Source: VRUE01 sp963697695
GTDB lineage: Bacteria; Actinomycetota; Thermoleophilia; Solirubrobacterales; 70-9
DNA length: 64,000 nt
Assembly (NCBI GenBank): GCA_963697695.1
Contig: OY969094.1
Coordinates: 248,001-312,000, forward strand
Direction of reading: 5' to 3'
In this document: in pieces, positions 1 through 6,627 of the stretch
Position numbering within the stretch: position 1 is the stretch's first letter
How the letters are laid out: every line of letters begins with the position of its first letter
Made by a program: the position numbers and the translations under genes
Notes under the pieces: generated by a model
Database searches by the model: none
The model's input: only the letters and a program-made list of their open reading frames with translations
What the model was told of the DNA's origin: nothing

Positions 1-1
1 C

Positions 2-130
2 GACGACGCCGCCTACAAAGCCGAAGTGGCAAGAGCGAAAAGCCAACAACGCCTGCCCCGCTACACCGGCACCAGCATCCTCCGCGGCGAGATCACCGGC
101 CCGGCGATCAAAGCCTCGACCAGCCGCTGA
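2..130 (+). CDS. C-terminal end of an unidentified protein (5' truncated)
   Basis: An open frame enters from the window edge and gives 42 residues (ending RGEITGPAIKASTSR) before a TGA at 128-130. The fragment is basic, with no domain I recognise. A perfect hairpin 11 bases after the stop supports a real gene end. The gene is convergent with the exported-protein gene downstream. Function cannot be assigned from this piece. Confidence 0.55.
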   Translation, partial: DDAAYKAEVARAKSQQRLPRYTGTSILRGEITGPAIKASTSR

Positions 131-141
131 CTGCAGTTGAA

Positions 142-171
142 GATGTGGGCCGCGATAACACGGCCCACATC
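142..171. terminator. Hairpin between convergent genes
   Basis: GATGTGGGCCG (142-152) and CGGCCCACATC (161-171) form a perfect 11-bp stem with an 8-nt loop. It follows the stop of the partial plus-strand gene at 130 and precedes the end of the minus-strand gene at 220, so it could terminate both. There is no strong T tract on either side. Confidence 0.6.
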
Positions 172-219
172 ATCGTCATACGTCGCGTCACCGCAATTGA
201 ACGTTGCTGCTCAATGCTC

Positions 220-909
220 CTAGATTAAGGCGTTCCAGGTCTTGTTGAAATCGGCGCCCAGCATGAAGAACTCGAACTCGCCGTGGACTTCCATCGGGTT
301 CAGGCCCCAAGTCAGAGTGTCTCCTCCAAATAATGCCTTGGGTGCAAACTTAAGGGTATGGGTAACCTTCGCCACTTTGCAGTCATCTAAGACTAAGACG
401 CCTTTATAACATTCCATGACGAAGGAGGTTCTCACCGGATTTTCGGATGGTAGTGCGCATGCTTCTTCATTAAATTTGACAACAGCCAGGTTTTTTCCCG
501 CTTCTAACGGAGAGAATAAAAGATAGATCTCACCGTTATGTAAGATCGGTTTGATTATGGCTTTTGCCTCCCAGGGTTCGGACGGTTTGCATCCTGGGCT
601 TGTTTTCCCGCCCTGTAACGTCGCACATCCAGTCCAGCTGAGAGTCGCGTGGGCGACATTAGTGGCGAAGAGTAAGCCGTCTACAACTTGCAGGTTGTTG
701 CAATGAATTATGAGGCTCATGGCTGGAACTAAAATTAAGAATTCTGTTCCCGGCACCAGAGAGCCTCCAAACGACTTGGTGGCTGCGATTTGGGCTCCGT
801 TGACATCCCAGCTCTGGGCCTGTGCCCCCGGAGCCATGAGCGTCAGAAATCCCAGCACGATCAAGGGCGAAAGACCAAGGATCCTCAAAGCACGCTTTGC
901 GTGACTCAT
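220..909 (-). CDS. Exported six-cysteine protein, AT-rich family, copy 1
   Basis: A 229-residue protein of unknown function. The chosen ATG at 909 has a GAGAGGAA ribosome-binding site; a longer frame to 942 would include the conserved upstream motif and is disfavoured. Residues about 5-32 form a signal peptide (basic start, hydrophobic core LSPLIVLGFLTLMA, then APGAQAQS). The mature part has six cysteines in the contexts IIHC, TGCATL, GCKP, ACALP, MECY and DDCK. The same six occur in the copies at 1389-2081 and 12485-13180, and the C-terminus KTWNALI matches KTWAALI of copy 3. Base composition is visibly more AT-rich than the flanking housekeeping genes. Secretion is inferred; no enzymatic motif is seen. 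Confidence 0.8.
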   Translation of the reverse strand: MSHAKRALRILGLSPLIVLGFLTLMAPGAQAQSWDVNGAQIAATKSFGGSLVPGTEFLILVPAMSLIIHCNNLQVVDGLLFATNVAHATLSWTGCATLQGGKTSPGCKPSEPWEAKAIIKPILHNGEIYLLFSPLEAGKNLAVVKFNEEACALPSENPVRTSFVMECYKGVLVLDDCKVAKVTHTLKFAPKALFGGDTLTWGLNPMEVHGEFEFFMLGADFNKTWNALI

Positions 910-924
910 TTTTGTTCCTCTCGA

Positions 925-936
925 TTGAGTTACGGT
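925..936 (-). promoter_or_regulatory. Conserved 12-bp motif upstream of exported-family copy 1
   Basis: On the minus strand this reads ACCGTAACTCAA and ends 15 nt before the ATG at 909. The identical 12-mer lies 17 and 18 nt before the starts of the two paralogues (2099-2110 and 13199-13210), although the sequence around it differs. It could be a promoter element, an operator or an mRNA leader element. Confidence 0.55.
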
Positions 937-1071
937 ATGCACTGCTCGCGCGACGAGACGAAATCACCCGCGCCAGGTAAGCCTCTTCGATTGCCGGATG
1001 GCCTGTCAAGCCCGGACCGCGACATCTAATACCCCCCCGCGAATGACGGCCCTTCAATCGGGGCCAATCAA

Positions 1072-1345
1072 CGGGTAGCAACTTGCCGGGACCCATGATC
1101 CCGGCGGGCCCAAGCGGTCCTTGACCACCCTAAGGAAGTCTAGTCCAGCACGCCCAAATCTCTGCCTCTATACACAGGGGCGTGGCCGCGGCCGACGGCG
1201 TGGTGGTGGGGTGATGGGGTCCACCGGAGGCGGACTATCGCTTCTGAGACGGTGCGTTTGACGGTGCGCCACTGCTCGATTTCGTCGCATGAAGAGCGCG
1301 GGAGAGGAAGTAAATCAGCATGACGTGGGCCACACAAAGGGCGAC
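1072..1345 (-). pseudogene. Degenerate duplicate of the 3' end of the FAD-linked oxidase gene
   Basis: The region matches the 3' end of the oxidase gene at 2228-3856, for example an identical 23-mer at 1258-1280 and 2415-2437. Translated pieces such as DEIEQWRTVKR..SEAIV and HHHAVGR correspond to the oxidase C-terminus, but frameshifts and early stops break the frame. The N-terminal three quarters of the gene are missing. It lies between exported copies 1 and 2, at the same relative place as the intact oxidase behind copy 2, so it looks like the relic of a tandem duplication. Confidence 0.8.
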
Positions 1346-1388
1346 CCACGTCACTAAGTTACGTAGGGCCAGACTCTGGGTTGAGAGA

Positions 1389-2081
1389 CTAGCCTTTTCC
1401 GCTCCATTTCTTGCTCGCATCCTCTTCAACTACTTCCCCATTTAGTTTGAGAGATACAGTGCCGTCTAGCGTTGCTTGACTCAGACCAAAAAGAACTTTG
1501 TCACCAGAAAATAAAGCTGATGAGGCTGGTGTAATTGCGTGAGTAACTGATTCGGTTTCGCAAAGAGATGGTTCACTGCATTCGGCGACAAAAGAGCCGC
1601 TAACGTTATTGGCTGCAGGAAGTCCGCAGGTAAATTCATTGAATTTAATGGTTGTAAAACTGGATCCTTCGTGCTCAAATAATATAAATGTTTTCCCTTC
1701 GTGAAGGATAAGTAAACCTTTGCCTTTTGCGGCAATTGGTTCCGTCGGTTTGCAGCCAGTCGAGGTTTTTTCGTTCTGTAATGTTGTACATTCCGAAATA
1801 GAAAGAGTGCCGTGGATTTCCGTGCCTCGTAATATTCTACCGCCGTTACCAATTGCTTTTTTGCAGTGGATTATTAGTTTTAGGCCCGGTACTAATAGTA
1901 AGAGTTCGCCGGATGCGGACGCGTCGATGCCTGCTTCCATTCGTCCGACTTCCATATCTTCGAGCGTGTCTCCTTCGACGCTCCATTCGGCTAGCACCGT
2001 GGCCGCCATGATGCCCAAGGCGGCGGTCGCTATGGACAGCGACAGGGCAAGGGTCTTGAGGCGGGGTCGCCTGTTGCTCAT
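1389..2081 (-). CDS. Exported six-cysteine protein, AT-rich family, copy 2
   Basis: A 230-residue paralogue of the proteins at 220-909 and 12485-13180. The ATG at 2081 is preceded by an AAGGGAG ribosome-binding site. Residues 1-31 form a signal peptide (RRPRLK, then LALSLSIATAALGIMAATVLA). The six-cysteine pattern is retained (IIHC, SECTTL, GCKP, FTCGLP, AECS, LCET), but the sequence has diverged and the C-terminus (ASKKWSGKG) differs. The gene is markedly AT-rich compared with the neighbouring oxidase. It probably acts outside the cell or at the surface; function unknown. Confidence 0.8.
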   Translation of the reverse strand: MSNRRPRLKTLALSLSIATAALGIMAATVLAEWSVEGDTLEDMEVGRMEAGIDASASGELLLLVPGLKLIIHCKKAIGNGGRILRGTEIHGTLSISECTTLQNEKTSTGCKPTEPIAAKGKGLLILHEGKTFILFEHEGSSFTTIKFNEFTCGLPAANNVSGSFVAECSEPSLCETESVTHAITPASSALFSGDKVLFGLSQATLDGTVSLKLNGEVVEEDASKKWSGKG

Positions 2082-2098
2082 TTCGAGCTCCCTTCATA

Positions 2099-2110
2099 TT
2101 GAGTTACGGT
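2099..2110 (-). promoter_or_regulatory. Conserved 12-bp motif upstream of exported-family copy 2
   Basis: A second copy of ACCGTAACTCAA (minus strand), 17 nt upstream of the ATG at 2081. The ribosome-binding site lies between the motif and the start codon. See the copies at 925-936 and 13199-13210. Confidence 0.55.
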
Positions 2111-2227
2111 TTTGCGGGCGAGTTTTCACCCGTGTCGCCAGCGTCTCACGGGTGTCTGAGGCAGACAAGCGCGATGCCTACCTTTAAGGCGCAAACTGCG
2201 AGATCGAGTCTCGGTACTACAGAGTTT

Positions 2228-3856
2228 TCAGGCGACGAAAAGCTTGCCGGGGTTCATGATCCCGGTGGGGTCGAGCTGGTCCTTGACCGTGCGGAGGAGG
2301 TCGAGGCCGGTACTACCTACCTCGGCCTCCATGTAGGGGGCGTGGTCGCGGCCGACGGCGTGGTGGTGGGTGATGGTGCCGCCGGTGGCGACTATGGCTT
2401 CTGAGGCGGCGCGCTTGACGGTGCGCCACTGCTCGATCTCGTCGCCGTGGAGGGCACGGGAGATGAAGGTGAAGTAGAGCGAGGCGCCGTCGGGATAGGC
2501 GTGGGAGAGGTGGCAGAAGACGAGGCCTGGCGTACCCTGGGTGGAGAGTGAGTCGGAGATCGCCGAGCCGACCGCTTCGTGCAGGTCACCCAGCTTGGAC
2601 CAGGTATGGGCGGTCTCCAGAGTCTCGACCATCGCCCCCATCTCCATCAATGTGTCGCGCAGATAGGGCCCTTGATAACGGCCGTGCTCCCAGGAGTTAC
2701 CAGCGGACTGCCCCAGGTAGACCGCGCCGCCCTTGCGCAGCTCGCGCACGGTCAGAGCGCGGCGGCGGGCAACCGACTCCTCATCCCCCTCGAACCCAAC
2801 CACGATCAGGCAGCCGCCGCTCCTGCGGCGCAGGCCGAGGTAGCTGCCGAAAAGACTGCCGGCCACTCCCCGCGGTCCCGAGAGCGCAAGCGAGATGCGT
2901 GTCTCCTCCTCATCGGAGACCCGGATCACGTCGGGCAGGCCGGGACCCTGCGCCAGGGCGCGCACGATCTCAGCCCCCGACTCGAAGCTCTCCGCGATCC
3001 AGGCCTCGTAGCGGCGCTGCTGCGGTACCGGTCGGACCCGCACCGTCACGTCCGGAATCACCCCGAAGACCCCCTCGGAGCCGACCACGAGCTCGCGCAG
3101 GGCCGGGCCGGCAGCGGTATGCGGCGTTTCGCCGGTCTGCAAGTCCCCGGCGGGGGCGACCAGGCGGACCGAGCTGACCAGCGAGTCGAAGCGGCCATAG
3201 CCACTCGAGGCCTGCCCGGCGGAACGAGTGGCGGCGAAGCCGCCGATCGTCGCGTACTCGAAGGATTGAGGAAAGTGGCCGAGCGTCATCCCCTGACGGG
3301 CCAGCGCCGCCTCGGCCTCGGGTCCGCGCAGGCCGGCACCGAGACGGGCGGTGAGCGACCGCTCGTCCACCTCGACGTCCCGCAGCCGTGCCAGGTCGAG
3401 GCTGATCAAGCGCCCGTGCGAACCGCGTAGCGGCTCGACCCCGCCGACGACGCTGGTGCCGCCACCGAACGGCACAACTGCAACGCCTTCACCGGCACAT
3501 AGCCGGACAACGCGTTGCACCTCGTCGGCGTCATTCGGCAGGACGACCGCGTCAGGGGCCGCGTCGAGCCGTCCCAGCCGCAGCCGGGCCAGGTCCGCGT
3601 AGCCACAGCCGGTGGCATGCCGGAGGCGGTCCTCCTTCGAAGTGAAGACGGCGTCCTCGCCGACTGCGTCGACCAGCGCCTGCGGTAGCGGCTCTGGCTC
3701 GGGCAGTTGGAAGTCATCTGGCTCGGCGACACGCGGAGAGGGCTGCAGCTCGCCGACCCGTTCGCGCAGGGTCCCCAGTGCCTCAGCGTCGAGCTCGGGC
3801 AGGGTCGCTGGATCGCCCCAGCCCCACCACTTCGAGTCGCGGCGCGGTGCGCTCAT
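2228..3856 (-). CDS. FAD-linked oxidase, alkyldihydroxyacetonephosphate synthase-like
   Basis: About 542 residues, start chosen at MSAPRRDSKWWGWG (3856). An N-terminal PCMH-type FAD-binding domain carries VVPFGGGTSVVGG and later HFPQSFEYATIGGFAATRSAGQ. A C-terminal oxidase cap domain ends with THHHAVGRDH and DPTGIMNPGKL. The HHHAVGRDH block is the histidine motif of alkylglycerone-phosphate synthases, which exchange the acyl group of acyl-DHAP for an alkyl group in ether-lipid synthesis. Bacterial relatives often have other substrates, so the exact reaction is uncertain. It lies 49 nt downstream of the SRPBCC gene and is probably cotranscribed. A broken copy of its 3' end sits at 1072-1345. 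Confidence 0.85.
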   Translation of the reverse strand: MSAPRRDSKWWGWGDPATLPELDAEALGTLRERVGELQPSPRVAEPDDFQLPEPEPLPQALVDAVGEDAVFTSKEDRLRHATGCGYADLARLRLGRLDAAPDAVVLPNDADEVQRVVRLCAGEGVAVVPFGGGTSVVGGVEPLRGSHGRLISLDLARLRDVEVDERSLTARLGAGLRGPEAEAALARQGMTLGHFPQSFEYATIGGFAATRSAGQASSGYGRFDSLVSSVRLVAPAGDLQTGETPHTAAGPALRELVVGSEGVFGVIPDVTVRVRPVPQQRRYEAWIAESFESGAEIVRALAQGPGLPDVIRVSDEEETRISLALSGPRGVAGSLFGSYLGLRRRSGGCLIVVGFEGDEESVARRRALTVRELRKGGAVYLGQSAGNSWEHGRYQGPYLRDTLMEMGAMVETLETAHTWSKLGDLHEAVGSAISDSLSTQGTPGLVFCHLSHAYPDGASLYFTFISRALHGDEIEQWRTVKRAASEAIVATGGTITHHHAVGRDHAPYMEAEVGSTGLDLLRTVKDQLDPTGIMNPGKLFVA

Positions 3857-3905
3857 CGCGTCCGCCCTGGCGCGTCGGTCGCACATATTGCGACTAAGGC
3901 GCCAA

Positions 3906-4355
3906 TCACGTCAGCGCCTGCTCAAGCCCATCGAGTGCTTCATCCAAGAGCGTCCCCTGCCCGCGGCCCAGCATCGGCGAGCCGAGCCGCGAGAGCCCGC
4001 GCAGCTTTTGGCTCGACGCGAGAGTCACCTCGGTCGCCTCCCCCATGTCCTGAAGCCGAATCTCCACTGCCGAGCGCCGTAGGTGACGTTCGAACGGCGT
4101 GCCCTCTAGCTGCTGCTCCCAGCCATAGCGCTCCGTCTCGGCAGTATCGACGCAGCGGTAGTCAGCACGCACCCCGCGGCCCTCGGAGGTCTCCAGAACC
4201 TTGGTCCACTGCGTACCCGGGCCACCGTCGCCCTCGACGTTCTCGACTCGGCCGGTTCGCGGCCACCAGCGGGGCAGGCTGTAGGGATCGGAGACGAGCG
4301 CCCAGACCTCAGATCGAGGTGCGGCAATCGTCCTGCGGCGCGTGACTCGCGGCAC
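3906..4355 (-). CDS. SRPBCC (START/polyketide cyclase-like) family protein
   Basis: A 149-residue protein starting MPRVTRRRTIAAPRSEVWALVSDPYSLPRWWP, the typical opening of small SRPBCC proteins that form a hydrophobic ligand-binding cavity. The middle contains TQWTKVLETSEG and a basic strand, and a long C-terminal helix ends LDEALDGLEQALT. No catalytic residues can be assigned. It lies 15 nt after the MerR gene and just before the FAD-linked oxidase, so a role with a hydrophobic substrate of that enzyme is possible but inferred. Confidence 0.75.
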   Translation of the reverse strand: MPRVTRRRTIAAPRSEVWALVSDPYSLPRWWPRTGRVENVEGDGGPGTQWTKVLETSEGRGVRADYRCVDTAETERYGWEQQLEGTPFERHLRRSAVEIRLQDMGEATEVTLASSQKLRGLSRLGSPMLGRGQGTLLDEALDGLEQALT

Positions 4356-4370
4356 CGGCGGTTCGCGGGG

Positions 4371-5111
4371 TCAGTCGCCGGCCAGGCGGCGCAGGTCGCG
4401 AACGAGGAGGAGATGCTTGAGATGGCTGACCGTGGCCGCCAGGCTCTCCAGGCTCTCCAAGGCCTCCTTGCGCCGGTCCGGGTTGCGCGAGCGCAGCGAG
4501 GGACCGAGCAGCGCTTCCAGCAGATTGGCCTCGCGATCGGCAGAGGAGCGGAAGATGCGCAGGTTGCGGGCAGCGACGCCGAAGCGCGAGAGCTCGTTGG
4601 CGGCGCGGACCACTTCACGGTCGGTCTCGTCGTAGACGATCTTGCCTTCGCGTTTCTCCGGCTGGACGATGCCGAAGTTCTCCAGCTCGGCGATCAGCTC
4701 CTCGCGCGCGCCGGTCTCCTCGATCACCTCCTCCAGCGAGAGGTAGGCACGGGAGGTGTTGACGAGGATCGCCCGCCGTACGGCACCGCCGCCGGTTCGT
4801 CCGTCCGCCCCACTGGCGGTGACGATGTCGCCACCTGCCGCCAGCTCCTGGCGAATCACCCGCAGGGGCAGGAACTCGTCGCGCTGCAGGCGCAGGATCG
4901 TCCGCAGCCGTTCGACGTCGGACTGGCTGTAGAGGCGGTAACCGCCGGAGGTACGGCGGGGCGTCAGCAGCTTCTGGTCCTCGAGGTAGCGGATCTTCGA
5001 GATCGAGACGTCGTCGAACTCGCTCTGCAGGATCTTGCAGACGGCGCCGATCGTCAACGCCTTGCGCGGCCGCGAGTCGCGCTGACGGATCTGTTGCTCG
5101 GAGACGGCCAT
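4371..5111 (-). CDS. ftsR: MerR-family transcriptional regulator, FtsR-like
   Basis: 246 residues from the ATG at 5111, which has a GAGGAG ribosome-binding site; longer readings upstream run out of frame through the FHA gene. The N-terminal winged helix of the MerR family is clear: LTIGAVCKILQSEF, ISKIRYLEDQKLL, TSGGYRLYSQSDVERL. The rest is helical and does not resemble a metal-binding MerR effector domain. It follows an FHA gene by 10 nt, the arrangement of odhI/garA with ftsR (Rv1827-Rv1828 in mycobacteria), where FtsR regulates cell-division genes. The symbol rests on this synteny and the fold, not on detailed comparison. Confidence 0.8.
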   Translation of the reverse strand: MAVSEQQIRQRDSRPRKALTIGAVCKILQSEFDDVSISKIRYLEDQKLLTPRRTSGGYRLYSQSDVERLRTILRLQRDEFLPLRVIRQELAAGGDIVTASGADGRTGGGAVRRAILVNTSRAYLSLEEVIEETGAREELIAELENFGIVQPEKREGKIVYDETDREVVRAANELSRFGVAARNLRIFRSSADREANLLEALLGPSLRSRNPDRRKEALESLESLAATVSHLKHLLLVRDLRRLAGD

Positions 5112-5121
5112 CAGAATCTCC

Positions 5122-5595
5122 TCACTTCTCCAGATAACTGAGCTTGTACTTGCCGACCTGGATCTCATCGCCGTCGGCAAGCCGGTGCGACTCGATCCGG
5201 CGCCGGTTGACGTAGGTGCCGTTGAGCGAGCCGAGATCGTCGATGTAAAGGCCGTCGCGGCGACGCACCAGCAGCGCGTGGTTGCGGGAGACGGTGACGT
5301 CGTCGAGGAAGACGCCGGCGTCGGGGCTGCGCCCGATGCTGACCCGGTCGTCGCTGAGGGTGAAGCTCTCCCCCGCCCTGCCGCCACCGGAACGAATCAC
5401 CAGCGCGGCGCCGCTGCGCTCGACCGCCTCGTCGATGTCGATCGGCTGCATGTCGCCGGTGTCGTCGACGGTGTAGGTCATCGTCGTCGGTTCCTCGCCG
5501 CCCTCGGAGGGACCGCCGAGGAACGCACCGCACTTCTGGCAGTAGTTGGCGCCCTCGGGATTGGCGAACCCGCAGTCGGGACAGTGGACGGCCAT
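5122..5595 (-). CDS. FHA-domain protein with N-terminal zinc ribbon, GarA/OdhI-like
   Basis: 157 residues. Residues 1-26 form a zinc ribbon (CPDCGFANPEGANYCQKCG, two CxxC knuckles). Residues about 65-155 are an FHA phosphothreonine-binding domain with GRSPDAG, SRNHALL and DLGSLNGTYVNRRRI. The linker contains EEPTTMTY, a position and Thr-Thr pair reminiscent of the site phosphorylated by Ser/Thr kinases in GarA/OdhI, which then masks the FHA pocket. Those proteins control 2-oxoglutarate use. The zinc ribbon is not part of mycobacterial GarA. The gene sits between the RsiG-like gene and ftsR with about 10-nt gaps, so one operon. Confidence 0.85.
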   Translation of the reverse strand: MAVHCPDCGFANPEGANYCQKCGAFLGGPSEGGEEPTTMTYTVDDTGDMQPIDIDEAVERSGAALVIRSGGGRAGESFTLSDDRVSIGRSPDAGVFLDDVTVSRNHALLVRRRDGLYIDDLGSLNGTYVNRRRIESHRLADGDEIQVGKYKLSYLEK

Positions 5596-5605
5596 GACTC
5601 TCCGC

Positions 5606-5878
5606 TCAGGCGGCGGGCTCGTCCCCGGACGCCGGCTTGGGCCCCTTGCCGGCGAGGATCTCGGTCAGCTGCTGCACGTCGTCGCCGGAGAACAGCGACT
5701 CGCCCTGCTCGCGCTTCGAGCGCAGCCGGTTGACCAGCTCTGCCCGCAGGATGTCGATCTTGCCGTGCAAGACGCGCCGTTTGAAGGAGATGTCGTTCTC
5801 CTCCTCGGTCAGTTTGTCGATCAGGTTCTTCAGCTCCTCGTCGCTGAGCGAACCGAGATCTGGAAAAGTGTCCTCCAT
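5606..5878 (-). CDS. RsiG-family protein (putative c-di-GMP-responsive anti-sigma factor)
   Basis: 90 residues from the ATG at 5878, preceded by AAGGAG; an upstream in-frame ATG at 5911 is less well placed. It is mostly helical with a disordered tail. Residues 27-42 read ENDISFKRRVLHGKID and fit the published RsiG c-di-GMP motif E-x3-S-x2-R-x3-Q-x3-D, with His at the Gln position (E27, S31, R34, H38, D42). Streptomyces RsiG has two such helices and holds the sigma factor WhiG; single-motif versions that dimerise are known in deeper-branching actinobacteria. Such proteins are sometimes named aerial mycelium formation proteins. Function is inferred from the motif. Confidence 0.7.
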   Translation of the reverse strand: MEDTFPDLGSLSDEELKNLIDKLTEEENDISFKRRVLHGKIDILRAELVNRLRSKREQGESLFSGDDVQQLTEILAGKGPKPASGDEPAA

Positions 5879-5950
5879 CTCGCTCCTTGCCTTGCGGTGT
5901 GTGGCCTCCATCCGGCCGCTGCGGACGATTATAGGTCGCCCAGCCAAAGG

Positions 5951-5967
5951 TTCAACCGAAGGTTGAA
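5951..5967 (-). repeat. Short hairpin after the phosphatidyltransferase gene
   Basis: TTCAACC (5951-5957) and GGTTGAA (5961-5967) form a 7-bp stem with a 3-nt loop, directly after the stop of the phosphatidyltransferase gene. No T tract follows, so it may be a weak terminator, a processing site or chance. Confidence 0.3.
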
Positions 5968-5970
5968 GGT

Positions 5971-6627
5971 TCAGCGTTGTTGGGGCTTCTCTTGCAGCTC
6001 GCGAGCACGGCGGGCTTCGCGTATTCCGGTGCGGGCATAGAGCACGGTGGCGACGATCGCCAGCCCGAGACCGACGATCAGCAGCGCCGCCGGCACCCAG
6101 CCGTCGACGAGAAGGGCGAAGAAGATGCCGCCCATGATCGGGAAGACCGAGATCCTGCCCGGCCAGTTGACCCGGATCTCGACCCCATGGCGCAGCCCGT
6201 ACTGGGCGAGCAGCAGCATCGCCACCTCGCGGGCGGCCAGCAGGGCCAGGGCCCAGCGCGGCAGCAGCTCGAAGTGCCAACAGACGACGGCACCGGAGAG
6301 AATCGTGAGGCGGTCGACGAGCGGATCGAGCATCGCACCGAGGCGGCTGTACTGGCCGGTGACGCGAGCGAGGAAGCCGTCCAGGTAGTCGCCGGCCGAG
6401 ATCAGCCAGAAGACGATCGCGGCGGCGACACTGCGCCCGTCGTCCGATTCGAAGGCGAGATAGAGGAAGAGCGGCAGGGCCGCGAGCCGTACGTACCCGA
6501 CCAGGTTGGGCAGTGTCCAGGGATTCAGCGGTTCGCCCTGGCGCGTCTGTCGCGGCGGCGGACCGCTGCGGTCGAGCCCGAAGAGGCGGCGGATGCGGCC
6601 GCGCCCGAAGGGGGCCGAGTCAGCCAT
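5971..6627 (-). CDS. CDP-alcohol phosphatidyltransferase (PgsA-like)
   Basis: 218 residues, an integral membrane enzyme. The family signature D-x2-DG-x2-AR-x8-G-x3-D-x3-D is complete (DYLDGFLARVTGQ, then G..LDPLVD). Several hydrophobic segments follow (LALLAAREVAMLLLAQYGL, IMGGIFFALLVDGWV, LLIVGLGLAIVATVLY). These enzymes move a phosphatidyl group from CDP-diacylglycerol to an alcohol such as glycerol 3-phosphate or inositol phosphate; which one cannot be told here. The ATG at 6627 overlaps the proS stop by 8 nt, so translation is probably coupled. It may use CDP-diacylglycerol made by CdsA at 17541-18419. Confidence 0.85.
   Translation of the reverse strand: MADSAPFGRGRIRRLFGLDRSGPPPRQTRQGEPLNPWTLPNLVGYVRLAALPLFLYLAFESDDGRSVAAAIVFWLISAGDYLDGFLARVTGQYSRLGAMLDPLVDRLTILSGAVVCWHFELLPRWALALLAAREVAMLLLAQYGLRHGVEIRVNWPGRISVFPIMGGIFFALLVDGWVPAALLIVGLGLAIVATVLYARTGIREARRARELQEKPQQR

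Noticed and set aside
1860..1952. AT-rich stretches in the exported paralogues as insertion-sequence remnants
   Set aside because: No transposase frame, terminal repeats or target duplications; the AT-richness follows the coding sequence.
2579..3430. Long open frames antisense to the FAD-oxidase and to many other genes
   Set aside because: High GC content leaves long stop-free shadows opposite real genes; these lack ribosome-binding sites, recognisable domains and sensible composition (Arg/Pro/Ala-rich).
4371..5387. Apparent 338-residue form of the MerR protein and similar upstream extensions (phosphatidyltransferase to 6696, RsiG-like to 6280, lspA to 23989, hisD to 33368)
   Set aside because: The extensions translate a neighbouring gene out of frame; internal starts with overlaps or ribosome-binding sites fit better.
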